Source of the DNA: Bordetella parapertussis
GTDB lineage: Bacteria; Pseudomonadota; Gammaproteobacteria; Burkholderiales; Burkholderiaceae_C
DNA length: 8,754 nt
Reading direction: 5' to 3'
NCBI GenBank assembly: GCA_945871945.1
Contig: CAMBXY010000059.1
Span: 1-8,754 of the forward strand
Below the pieces are notes generated by a model, which was not told where the DNA came from, ran no database searches, and saw only the letters and a list, made by a program, of their open reading frames with translations. The position numbers were made by a program, and so were the translations under genes. Shown here piece by piece: positions 1-6,846 of this stretch. Each line of letters opens with the position of its first letter. Positions within the stretch are counted from its first letter, which is position 1.

Positions 1-689
1 TGGTTGTTGTTAAGGCGCTCAATGTACTCGCCCAATGCAGAAGCCAGTGCGCTTTCTTTGGTAGCGCCTTTGCCGTTGGTAAAGCACATGGGCGAATGCG
101 CATCTCGAATGTGCAAAGACCACACATTGGGAATGATGTTGCGCCATGAGGCAATTTCAATCTTGATGCCCAAGTTGGCCAAGATGCCAGACATGTTGGC
201 AATGGTTTGCTCTAAGGGCAAGTCTTTGCCAAGGATAAAGGTGTTGGTTTCAGCCGATGGTTTTAGGCTAAGCAAGGACTGCGCATCGGCATCTAGATTG
301 GCTACTTCTTCGATGACAAATTCGGGGCCAGCTTGAACCACTTTTTTTACAGTACAGCGCTCAATCGAATTCAAAATACCACGCCGATCGACTTCTGAAA
401 TTTCAGGCGGCAATTCAACTTGGATTTTGAAAATCTGCTGGTAACGGTTCTCCGGATCCACAATGTTGTTTTGCGAGAGACGAATATTTTCTGTCGAGAT
501 GTTGCGCGTGAGGCAATACAGCTTGACGAAGTAAGCCGCACACAAAGCCGACGAAGCTAAAAAATAATCGAACGGGCCTGGGGCTGAACCATCGCCTTTG
601 TATCGGATGGGCTGGTCGGCCACCACCGTGAAGTCATCGAACTTGGCTTCCACACGAAGCTTGTCGAGAAAGTTGACCTTGATTTCCAT
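1..689 (-). CDS. OsmC domain/YcaO domain fusion protein, N-terminal 229 codons (cut by left window edge)
   Basis: Residues 1 to about 135 form an OsmC-like domain with both conserved cysteines: C50 in the ASSALCAAYF helix and C112 in ERCTVKK. In OsmC proteins this pair reduces organic peroxides. From about residue 150 the protein matches the start of E. coli YcaO: FILGKD, then ASW, PNVWS, HIRD, and CFTNGKGATK through ALGEYIERL. ATP-site residues known in E. coli YcaO (K9, S16, S71, E75, E78) correspond to K155, T162, S217, E221 and E224. YcaO enzymes use ATP to activate amide backbones, and E. coli YcaO is linked to RimO-dependent methylthiolation of ribosomal protein S12. The start is the first ATG after an in-frame stop. 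It has no clear Shine-Dalgarno sequence, and an in-frame TTG lies two codons upstream. The gene begins 35 bp after the preceding Bug gene and may be co-transcribed with it. The remaining YcaO part lies outside the window. The domain call is firm; the cellular role is inferred. Confidence 0.93.
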   Translation of the reverse strand, partial: MEIKVNFLDKLRVEAKFDDFTVVADQPIRYKGDGSAPGPFDYFLASSALCAAYFVKLYCLTRNISTENIRLSQNNIVDPENRYQQIFKIQVELPPEISEVDRRGILNSIERCTVKKVVQAGPEFVIEEVANLDADAQSLLSLKPSAETNTFILGKDLPLEQTIANMSGILANLGIKIEIASWRNIIPNVWSLHIRDAHSPMCFTNGKGATKESALASALGEYIERLNNN

Positions 690-724
690 AGGCAATATTT
701 TAGAATTTATTTAAAGCCTCAGTA

Positions 725-1711
725 TCACTCGGGTAGAACACCAATTTCTTTGGCAATGGATTGCCAGCGAATTGATTCGCTACGCAGGAAAGCACCTACC
801 GCTTCCACGTTCATGCTGCTGTCAACCAAGGGGCCAATGGTGGCAATGCGATCGGCCACTTCTTTGTCGGCTAACAGGGCGTTGATGTCGCGATTGCTGC
901 GCTCAATGGCCGCAGCTGATGTCCCTGTCGGTGCCACCACAGCAAACCATCCCACCATATCGAAACCAGGCAGTTTCTCAGACAATGCGGGGACGTTTTC
1001 CCAACCTGGTATACGCTTGGCAGAAGAAGTAGCCAATACTCGCAACTTGCCCTGACGGATCAAGGGTGCGGTGCTGGCCAGGTCGGCCACCATGGCATCC
1101 ACGTGGCCGCCCAAGAGATCGGTGGTGCCCTGACCCACATTGGCATACGCCACCAAGTTGGCACCAGCGCCAGCACGCGCGTTGAACAAACGCGCAATCA
1201 TGCCGCTGAAGGTACGCGGGCCTTCGTTGCCTAAGCTCAACTTTCCGGCTGAAGCTTTGGACTTGACTATTAAATCATCGAGACTTGCAATGTTGGCGTC
1301 AGCTTTAACCAGCAAGGCAAAGGGACTGCGGGCAATAAAAGCCACTGGCACAAAGTCTTTGGCTGTGTCGTAAGGCAAGCTTTTAAAGAGCAGTGGATTG
1401 GTGACCAAAGCCGCTGTGGTGGCAAAGTAAAAGTTACTGCCATCGGGCGCAGACCTTGCTGCAGCCAGTGCACCAATGGTATTTTGACCACCCGGTTTGT
1501 TGTCAATCACCACAGCTTGGCCCCAGAGTTTGGCCAAGCGATCCGACAAGATGCGCGCCACATTGTCAGGACCCGAACCAGGTGGTTGTGACAAGGTCCA
1601 TTTAACCGGTTTGTCGGGCCAGCTTTGCGCGTTGACGCTAGAAACAAAAGAACCTGCATGCGAACCTGCGGCCACCCACAAAGTGGCTTGGGTAAATTGA
1701 CGTCTTTTCAT
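725..1711 (-). CDS. Bug/TctC family tripartite tricarboxylate transporter substrate-binding protein
   Basis: This is a 328-residue periplasmic solute-binding protein of the Bug (TctC) family, which binds carboxylates and other small organic molecules. The N-terminus carries MKRRQFTQ, a twin-arginine-like stretch, then a hydrophobic segment and a likely cleavage site after VNA (residue 28). Family hallmarks follow: WPDKPVK (31-37), PGSGPDNVAR (44-53), VVIDNKPGG (67-75), and GALAAARSAPDG (80-91). The length is normal for the family. I chose the ATG at 1711 over one at 1753 because a strong AAGGAGA lies 7 bp upstream, the protein then opens with a signal peptide, and the longer form would overlap the upstream monooxygenase gene. 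It lies 20 bp after that gene. No TctA or TctB membrane subunit is present, so the protein is an orphan that may work with a distant transporter. The ligand is unknown; operon context suggests an aromatic acid. Confidence 0.93.
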   Translation of the reverse strand: MKRRQFTQATLWVAAGSHAGSFVSSVNAQSWPDKPVKWTLSQPPGSGPDNVARILSDRLAKLWGQAVVIDNKPGGQNTIGALAAARSAPDGSNFYFATTAALVTNPLLFKSLPYDTAKDFVPVAFIARSPFALLVKADANIASLDDLIVKSKASAGKLSLGNEGPRTFSGMIARLFNARAGAGANLVAYANVGQGTTDLLGGHVDAMVADLASTAPLIRQGKLRVLATSSAKRIPGWENVPALSEKLPGFDMVGWFAVVAPTGTSAAAIERSNRDINALLADKEVADRIATIGPLVDSSMNVEAVGAFLRSESIRWQSIAKEIGVLPE

Positions 1712-1718
1712 GCGCTTG

Positions 1719-1725
1719 TCTCCTT
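1719..1725 (-). promoter_or_regulatory. Strong Shine-Dalgarno that fixes the start of the Bug gene
   Basis: The minus strand reads AAGGAGA followed by seven bases and then ATG at 1711. This near-perfect ribosome binding site supports the 1711 start over the in-frame ATG 42 bases upstream. It sits in the 20-bp gap between the monooxygenase stop codon and the Bug gene. Confidence 0.8.
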
Positions 1726-1731
1726 GTAAAT

Positions 1732-3234
1732 TTATTCTAAGTGGGCTTGCCAATTTGCAAATAATTTTTGGGCATCAGACTCATTGGATGCGCTTGCAAA
1801 AACATAATGATCAGGCCGCACCAACGCAGCATTCACGCCATGACGTTGCATCCAAAGGGCTACAACGCCTTCAGCTTCTGGTTCAACAGTCAAATCAACC
1901 GTGTTAACACCTTGCGGCACGATGATTGTGAGGGTGCCATCCGTCACCCAGCGCCACTGGTACCCATGCAAATGATCCATCAGCTGGCCTGCTTGCATGC
2001 GCGGTTGCGGAAACAATGTGCCAGCACCTGGACTTGGAAAAATCAAACCAGTGGTCAATGCAGGCAAGACATCTTGCCTTGGCGTATCTTTCACAATACC
2101 ACCACAGTCACTGAGCAGTTTGAAATCTCGTGCACGCGCTTTTTCAACATCGCGTTCACAAACCACAGCGCCTACAGCTTTGATGCGCGAGGTGAGTTCA
2201 GTCACGTGGGCTTTGCGTTCTTCACCGTAACTATTTAGTAGTTTTTCTGCAGAAAGGCCTTTCACATTGCCTTTCAAAACAGATGTGAGTTTCCAGGCCA
2301 AATTGGCTGCATCGCGCACACCTTGGCACATGCCCTGACCCAAAAAGGGAGGTTGCATGTGCGCTGCATCGCCAGCTAAAAATACGCGACCTTCGCGCCA
2401 ACGCTCTGCCACCAAGGCATGAAAGCGGTAGCTGCTCTGACGCCACAGTTCACCATCTTCTGGAGTCAACCAGCGGCTTAAGAAATTCCACGTAGCTTCG
2501 GGCGTTGCAGCCTGTGCAGGATCTTCTCCAGGCTTCAAGCTGATCTCCCAACGTCGGTGGTTTTGAGGGCCAATGACCAAGGTACATGGTCGATCGGGCT
2601 CGCAATATTGAACGCTGGTTTTAGGCAATTTGGCCAGCCCCTTTTCATTGGCCAGTACGTCCACCACCAGCCAGGGTTCGTCAAAATCTAAATCTTCAAA
2701 ACCAATGCCCAAACTTTCCCGCATGCCACTGGCACCACCATCACAAGCCACGGCATACTTCGCATGCACTTGACTTGAATCTTCGTAGTTGAAAGTCACG
2801 CCGTGCGCGTCTTGTGAAAATTGGGTCATGGCCAATCCCATGGCCATACTCACGTTTGGCAAGCCTGCAACATGCTCACGCAAAATTCGCTCAACTGGCG
2901 GCTGAGAAAACACCACAGAAGGTGTGTAGGCTTGCGGATAAGGTGCTTGCACCATGGTCATGCGACGAATCAACTGTCCATCGACACCAAAAAATTCTGA
3001 GTTGGTAAAAGGCTCCGTGTAAGGTATGACCTGATCAATCACACCTATCTGCTGAAACACACGCAAGATTTCATGATCAAGTGAAATAGCGCGGGGAATT
3101 TCATAGACACCTGGCAGTCGATCGCAAATGTGAACGCGAAGACCTGCTTGCCCAAGCAAAGCGGCCAATACAACACCTGCAGGGCCGCAGCCCACAATGG
3201 CCACGTCGACCTGAGTTACCGATTGCGAGGGCAT
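1732..3234 (-). CDS. FAD-dependent aromatic-ring monooxygenase, MhpA-like (PF01494 family)
   Basis: This 500-residue class A flavoprotein monooxygenase would hydroxylate a phenolic or other aromatic substrate using NAD(P)H and O2. The Rossmann FAD motif GCGPAG is at 15-20, with the ribose-binding acid D38 in ICDR. The DG motif ACDGGASGMR is at 163-172. The second FAD motif FLAGDAAHMQPP spans 285-296 and continues through LGQGMCQGVRDAANLAWKL (298-316). The C-terminal part (about 400-500, with VRPDHYVFA at 472-480) resembles the thioredoxin-like tail of phenol hydroxylase-type enzymes. The closest recognisable relative is 3-(3-hydroxyphenyl)propionate hydroxylase MhpA (about 550 residues), so this protein is slightly shorter. 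Its ATG follows the upstream Bug stop codon after one base and has only a weak ribosome site, which suggests translational coupling. It is probably the first enzyme of the pathway. The substrate cannot be told from the sequence; an mhpA name would overstate the case. Confidence 0.92.
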   Translation of the reverse strand: MPSQSVTQVDVAIVGCGPAGVVLAALLGQAGLRVHICDRLPGVYEIPRAISLDHEILRVFQQIGVIDQVIPYTEPFTNSEFFGVDGQLIRRMTMVQAPYPQAYTPSVVFSQPPVERILREHVAGLPNVSMAMGLAMTQFSQDAHGVTFNYEDSSQVHAKYAVACDGGASGMRESLGIGFEDLDFDEPWLVVDVLANEKGLAKLPKTSVQYCEPDRPCTLVIGPQNHRRWEISLKPGEDPAQAATPEATWNFLSRWLTPEDGELWRQSSYRFHALVAERWREGRVFLAGDAAHMQPPFLGQGMCQGVRDAANLAWKLTSVLKGNVKGLSAEKLLNSYGEERKAHVTELTSRIKAVGAVVCERDVEKARARDFKLLSDCGGIVKDTPRQDVLPALTTGLIFPSPGAGTLFPQPRMQAGQLMDHLHGYQWRWVTDGTLTIIVPQGVNTVDLTVEPEAEGVVALWMQRHGVNAALVRPDHYVFASASNESDAQKLFANWQAHLE

Positions 3235-3235
3235 G

Positions 3236-4228
3236 TTACTCGGCTTGAATGCCAGCTATGGCAATGGCTTTTTTGTTGGTGGCAATGTCTCTCTCTAGGA
3301 ATCGACGAAACTCTGCGGATGTTGATGAGGAAGGCACTGCGCCATTGGTTTCAAATGCTTGGATGACCTCTCGCGCTTGCAATGCTTTTTGAACTGTCTC
3401 GGCCAAAGCCGTGGAAATGGCCGATGGCAAGCCCTTGGGCGCGAGCAAACCAATCCATCCTGCAAATTCAAAACCAGGTACCGTGGTGGCCAGTGATGGC
3501 GTATCGCCTACGCCTGTAGCTCCAATAGGCATGCTGTGTCCCAACAAACGGAGTCGATCGCCGGCCACGAGTGACATGGCAGCCGGCGCAGGTGTAAGCA
3601 CCCAGTCGGTTTCTCCCGACACCACAGATGCCACGCCTTGACTGCCGCCTTTGTAGGGAACGTGCAATGAAGTGAATCCTGCGGCTGACTGAAACGCCAA
3701 GCCAGCCAAATGACTTGCTGAGCCGACACCCGCTGAAGCCATGTTGCTTTTTTCGCCTTTGCTTTTGGCATAAGCAATCAGATCCCTGGTAGTTTTGACG
3801 GGCAGCGAAGGATTGCAAACCAAAACGTTTGGCAACAAGGCCACCAAGCTAATCAACTCGAAGTCGGCCAAGGGGTCGTAGCGCACTGCCTTTTGCAACA
3901 AGGGGGCTGTTGAAATAGCTGTGGTGGAACCAATGAGCAGGGTATAGCCATCTGGGGATGAAATGCGAGCGGCTTCAGCGCCCAAGGCCCCTGCTGCGCC
4001 TGCCTTGTTATCTGCAACAGCTGCTTGCTGAAGCGACTTGGCCATTTCAAGCATGAGCAAACGGCCAATGGTATCGACTGAACTGCCAGGTGCATTGGGA
4101 ATGATGAACTTGACGGGTTTTTGTGGCCAATTTCCTGCAGACCGCAATGGAAAAGTAGCGGCCTGTGCCGTTGCTAAATTAAACAGGCTGAAGCCTGCAG
4201 CCATGAGTGTTCTTCTAGACAAATTCAT
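3236..4228 (-). CDS. Bug/TctC family tripartite tricarboxylate transporter substrate-binding protein (second copy)
   Basis: This is a 330-residue Bug-family periplasmic binding protein, clearly different in sequence from the other one in this operon. The N-terminus MNLSRRTLMAAG is twin-arginine-like, with likely cleavage after ATAQA (residue 23). Family features include NWPQKPVKFI (33-42), PGSSVDTIGR (47-56), VADNKAGAAG (71-80) and SSPDGYTLLIG (90-100). The later segment VPYKGGSQGV (190-199) belongs to the ligand-contact region typical of the family. A good ribosome site (CGGAGA, 4235-4240) precedes the ATG. The gene sits between the extradiol dioxygenase (33-bp gap) and the monooxygenase (1-bp gap), so it is tied to the catabolic enzymes. 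No membrane permease is present in the window. The ligand is unknown; the two Bug proteins may bind different substrates, or one may act in sensing. Confidence 0.93.
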   Translation of the reverse strand: MNLSRRTLMAAGFSLFNLATAQAATFPLRSAGNWPQKPVKFIIPNAPGSSVDTIGRLLMLEMAKSLQQAAVADNKAGAAGALGAEAARISSPDGYTLLIGSTTAISTAPLLQKAVRYDPLADFELISLVALLPNVLVCNPSLPVKTTRDLIAYAKSKGEKSNMASAGVGSASHLAGLAFQSAAGFTSLHVPYKGGSQGVASVVSGETDWVLTPAPAAMSLVAGDRLRLLGHSMPIGATGVGDTPSLATTVPGFEFAGWIGLLAPKGLPSAISTALAETVQKALQAREVIQAFETNGAVPSSSTSAEFRRFLERDIATNKKAIAIAGIQAE

Positions 4229-4261
4229 CGTCGGTCTCCGTGTCGTGGGATTTGCAATAGA

Positions 4262-5167
4262 TCAATTGAGTTGGGGCATGAAAAAAACACGGCGCTGTGC
4301 TTGCTTCAAGTGATCAGTCGGCATTTGACCAATACCCCACTGGTCAATTCGGCCCGCTGGCCAAGTCCAATCTTCCGGACGACCAGCTTGATACGTCTCA
4401 TCAATTTGTTCAATTTCTGCAGTGTATTCAATGACGATGCCAAACGGGTCAACGAAGTAATTGAAGGCATTGTCGCCGGGGCCATGTCTTCCCGGACCCC
4501 ACTGGGGTGGTAAGCCTAAATCTTTCAGACGCCCACCGCCTCGCATCACAGCGTCGAGTGTGGGCATGAGAAAAGCAACATGATTCAGTGCATCGTTGTC
4601 GGTATCGCCCAAGGCAATGGTGTGGTGGTCGTTGTCGCAATTCATAAAGGCCATGATGCGCGTGCGATCGGCCAATACAAAGCCCAATGCCTTTTCAAAA
4701 AAGACACGCGAAGCTTCTACGGCGTGGCTGTTAAGCACAGCATGCGCCAAACGAATGGGCTGGTCTTTCGGAACGGGTGCGTCGTTGGCTCGCTGGGCAT
4801 CACCATGCACAACTTCAATTCGACGGCCATCTGGATCGCGAATGACAACGACAGTTCCACCAGCAGGGTCAGATGAAGCACCTCTGCGCTCGAGCGTGCC
4901 GCCAGCAGCCACTGCAGCTTGTGCAATCTGGTCTAAGGCTGATGTGCTGCGCGCGCGCAAAGTGACCAAGCGCAATTGGGGTGTACCAGAAGCCTCATGC
5001 AGCGCCAGCAAATGATGGTCGTTGCCACTGCCCCGAAAATAAATCGTGCCCCAACTTCTGTCGGCCACGATCAAGCCCCAAGTCTGAGTGTAAAAAGTTT
5101 CAGCCGCAGCCAAATCAGGTACTGTGAGCGACACGCTTCGAAGGCCGGAGATCCAAGGAGATTTCAT
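4262..5167 (-). CDS. Two-domain type I extradiol ring-cleavage dioxygenase (VOC superfamily)
   Basis: This 301-residue protein has two vicinal-oxygen-chelate modules, residues about 7-122 and 137-250. Enzymes of this type use Fe(II) or Mn(II) to cleave catechols next to the hydroxyls. The second module keeps a full set of predicted active-site residues: metal ligands H142 (LAHAVL), H196 (NHVAF) and E247 (VIEY), plus H182 (DHHTIAL), H228 (GPGRHGPGDNAF) and Y237. The spacings H182-H196 (14), H228-E247 (19) and Y237-E247 (10) equal those I recall for homoprotocatechuate 2,3-dioxygenase (H200-H214, H248-E267, Y257-E267). The first module has lost its metal ligands, as usual in the family. The ATG at 5167 has AGGA six bases upstream. 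Neighbours are the ACMSD-type amidohydrolase (48-bp gap) and a Bug gene. The fold is certain and dioxygenase activity is likely; a non-dioxygenase VOC enzyme remains possible. Confidence 0.88.
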   Translation of the reverse strand: MKSPWISGLRSVSLTVPDLAAAETFYTQTWGLIVADRSWGTIYFRGSGNDHHLLALHEASGTPQLRLVTLRARSTSALDQIAQAAVAAGGTLERRGASSDPAGGTVVVIRDPDGRRIEVVHGDAQRANDAPVPKDQPIRLAHAVLNSHAVEASRVFFEKALGFVLADRTRIMAFMNCDNDHHTIALGDTDNDALNHVAFLMPTLDAVMRGGGRLKDLGLPPQWGPGRHGPGDNAFNYFVDPFGIVIEYTAEIEQIDETYQAGRPEDWTWPAGRIDQWGIGQMPTDHLKQAQRRVFFMPQLN

Positions 5168-5215
5168 TGCTTGTCCTATTGATGCAGTTGTTTTCAGGCG
5201 GCATTGAGGCGGTGA

Positions 5216-6268
5216 TTAGGCCGGATTAAGGCCAGCTCCGTTGCCTAAAAATCGAAGCGCATTGGCAAATGCCAAAGCGTCTTGTGTAGGCTGATCGAGC
5301 CCCGCTTCGCTTAATCGACCCATGGGCAGAGGCTCGTGAAAATTAAACGGATAGTCGGTGCCCAACATCAATTGACTGGCGCCAAAAGTTTGAATCAGGT
5401 GGCGCAAAGTGGCAGGGTCATAGACCAGCGTGTCGAAGTACAAACGCTTTGCCGTTTCAGCGGGTGATTCAGGCAATCTATCGGACAGTGCAGGAAAAGT
5501 TTTCCAGCCTTGGGTTAAACGCGGCAGCAAGGAAGCCAGTGTGCCGCCGCCATGGCTGAATGCAATTCTGAGCTGGGGGTGTCGCTGCATCAGTCCGCCT
5601 GTAATCACCGAGGCGGCTGCTAAACCCACATCGGTGGGATAGCCCAAGACTTGCTCAAGTGCGGGCGGTCCAATTAAACGGTCCATGCCTGCTGGCTTGA
5701 GGGCGTGCACAAACACCGGCACATCGAGCGCCACGCAAGCTTCGTAAAATGCATCAAATTTGGCATCGCCAATGGGCGTGCGATTGATGTTGCTGCCAAG
5801 CTCTACACCCACCAGGCCTAACTTTTCATGCGCATACCTCAACTCGAGAATGGCCGCATCGACATCTTGCAAGGGCACTGCCGCCAAGCCTAGCAATCGA
5901 CCATCCGACTCTGCGCACAAAGCAGCAGTTTGCTCATTGAGGTATCGAACCAAAGGCTGCGCATCTGACAAGCTAAGCCAATAGGACAACAACTCCGGCA
6001 TGGGTGAAATCACTTGGTGAGATAAGCCCATCTCGGGCAGGTCGGCAATTCTGCGCTTCGCTGACCAGCATTGCTCAGAAACTGTTCTGTAGTGTTGACC
6101 ATTGAACATGACTTGTCGGTGGCACATGCCTTTGGCATCTGGCGCGGCTTCGGTATAGGGCCATGGCGAAGGCGCAGACGCGCCTAAATAACGCGGAAAA
6201 TTTTCAGGCACCAAGTGCGCATGAATGTCGACGCCGCAGCCGCAGCCAACTGTCTGTATGTTCTTCAT
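5216..6268 (-). CDS. Amidohydrolase family 2 protein, ACMSD-type decarboxylase
   Basis: This 350-residue metal-dependent TIM-barrel enzyme (PF04909) resembles 2-amino-3-carboxymuconate-6-semialdehyde decarboxylase (ACMSD). The predicted metal ligands are H16 and H18 (VDIHAHLVP), H188 (VFVHAL), H239 (FSHGGG) and D305 (GTDYPF). The spacings 188-239-305 match ACMSD (H177, H228, D294 in the Pseudomonas enzyme, from memory). R61 in HYRTV sits where ACMSD has its substrate-binding arginine R51. Such enzymes decarboxylate, or less often hydrolyse, carboxylated muconate semialdehydes and benzoates. The ATG at 6268 leaves a 13-bp gap after the heme-binding-family gene; an in-frame ATG at 6319 would overlap that gene by 38 bp and add residues before the HxH strand that relatives lack. 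The ribosome site is weak, so TTG at 6280 is another option. Next to the extradiol dioxygenase, decarboxylation of a ring-cleavage product is the natural guess. Confidence 0.9.
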   Translation of the reverse strand: MKNIQTVGCGCGVDIHAHLVPENFPRYLGASAPSPWPYTEAAPDAKGMCHRQVMFNGQHYRTVSEQCWSAKRRIADLPEMGLSHQVISPMPELLSYWLSLSDAQPLVRYLNEQTAALCAESDGRLLGLAAVPLQDVDAAILELRYAHEKLGLVGVELGSNINRTPIGDAKFDAFYEACVALDVPVFVHALKPAGMDRLIGPPALEQVLGYPTDVGLAAASVITGGLMQRHPQLRIAFSHGGGTLASLLPRLTQGWKTFPALSDRLPESPAETAKRLYFDTLVYDPATLRHLIQTFGASQLMLGTDYPFNFHEPLPMGRLSEAGLDQPTQDALAFANALRFLGNGAGLNPA

Positions 6269-6281
6269 TCTTTGATGCAAC

Positions 6282-6707
6282 TCAGAGGTGATGCAAACCA
6301 GCGGCTGTAATGCCGGCAATCACAATTTCTTCATCCTCATCCCCTGTTCCACCAGAGGCACCGGCAGCGCCAACAATTTGTCCTTGTGCATTGGTGATAA
6401 GCACCGCGCCAGTTTGAGGAATAAAGGGATGCTGCGCATTGCTCGCTGTGGTGCCGAAAAATGCCGGCATGTCCTTGGCTCTCACTGCCAAGGCTCGACT
6501 GCTCACACCCATGCCAATGGCCGCACCTGCTTTGCCATGCGCAATGTCTAAACGCAAAGCACTGGCACCATCTTCACGCGCAAAGGCAATGGCTTGAGCC
6601 GCAGCATCAACCACCACCACGCCCATGGGTTTGTAGCCTTTGTTACGGGCAGCATCCAGGGCTCCTGCAATCACGGCCTGGGATTGAGTCAAACTTAAGG
6701 AATTCAT
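6282..6707 (-). CDS. GlcG/HbpS family heme-binding-type protein (PF03928)
   Basis: This small 141-residue protein belongs to the GlcG/HbpS/PduO-C family (formerly DUF336). Visible family features are LDIAHGKAGAAIGMGVSSR (53-71), with H57 in the usual conserved helix, and the C-terminal glycine-acid motif GASGGTGDEDEEIVIAGI (116-133). Some members bind heme (HbpS), others are found in glycolate or aromatic operons with no proven activity. There is no signal peptide, so it is probably cytoplasmic. The ATG at 6707 has GGAGT six bases upstream (6713-6717). It is the first gene of the leftward operon, followed after 13 bp by the ACMSD-type amidohydrolase. Its role here is unclear: it could protect or assist the oxygenases or act on a pathway intermediate. 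The family call is firm; heme binding is not shown by the sequence. Confidence 0.9.
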   Translation of the reverse strand: MNSLSLTQSQAVIAGALDAARNKGYKPMGVVVVDAAAQAIAFAREDGASALRLDIAHGKAGAAIGMGVSSRALAVRAKDMPAFFGTTASNAQHPFIPQTGAVLITNAQGQIVGAAGASGGTGDEDEEIVIAGITAAGLHHL

Positions 6708-6733
6708 TGAATACTCCGTTGAAATATGGGGGA

Positions 6734-6838
6734 AAGTCTATCGGCAAAATAAGTCATTGCCTAGTTTCAGACCGTTTGACTTAAAAGAATTGTGAAGCTA
6801 ATTTGTCATGGTGGCATGAGCCATAACCCGATAGACTT
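6734..6838. repeat. Perfect 11-bp inverted repeat with arms 94 bp apart (candidate operator pair)
   Basis: The left arm AAGTCTATCGG (6734-6744) is the exact reverse complement of the right arm CCGATAGACTT (6828-6838). Flanking bases do not extend the match. Centres are 94 bp apart, close to nine helical turns. The left arm lies 26 bp before the heme-binding-family start codon, and the right arm ends 8 bp before the chrA ATG. The arrangement fits two binding sites for one regulator facing each gene, though chance or a long-range stem cannot be excluded. Confidence 0.55.
6776..6804 (+). promoter_or_regulatory. Candidate sigma70 promoter for chrA
   Basis: A TTGACT box (6776-6781, five of six consensus bases) is followed by 17 bases and TAATTT (6799-6804). 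The -10 box is poor; GCTAAT (6797-6802) with a 15-base spacer is an alternative. Transcription would begin about 35 bp before the chrA ATG. The right arm of the inverted repeat would then lie in the 5' leader over the translation start region. Confidence 0.35.
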
Positions 6839-6846
6839 GCTTAACC

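Larger units (their letters stand above)
6708..6846. promoter_or_regulatory. Divergent intergenic control region between the catabolic operon and chrA
   Basis: These 139 bp separate two divergent genes and must hold the promoters for both. Besides the features listed separately, there is a small palindrome TCATG-GTGG-CATGA (6806-6819). A weak leftward promoter candidate reads ATGACA (6804-6809), 17 bases, TTTTAA (6781-6786); only three of six -10 positions match, so it is uncertain. It would overlap the rightward chrA promoter face to face. No regulator gene is adjacent. Confidence 0.6.

Noticed and set aside
4..336. Plus-strand open frame of 110 codons at the left edge
   Set aside because: It is antisense to the OsmC-YcaO gene, whose YcaO motifs are unmistakable on the minus strand.
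1712..1753. Longer N-terminus of the first Bug protein starting at 1753
   Set aside because: It would overlap the monooxygenase gene, place 14 residues before the signal peptide and ignore the strong AAGGAGA before 1711.
1768..2238. Plus-strand open frame of 156 codons
   Set aside because: It lies antisense within the monooxygenase gene, which has complete FAD motifs; the translation resembles no family I know and there is no ribosome site.
4596..5015. Plus-strand open frame of 139 codons
   Set aside because: It is antisense to the extradiol dioxygenase and has a low-complexity composition typical of a shadow frame.
6269..6319. Longer N-terminus of the amidohydrolase starting at 6319
   Set aside because: It overlaps the heme-binding-family gene by 38 bp and adds residues absent from ACMSD-type relatives.
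6461..6784. Plus-strand open frame of 107 codons running into the divergent region
   Set aside because: It is antisense to the GlcG/HbpS-type gene and rich in Cys, His, Trp and Gln with no recognisable domain.
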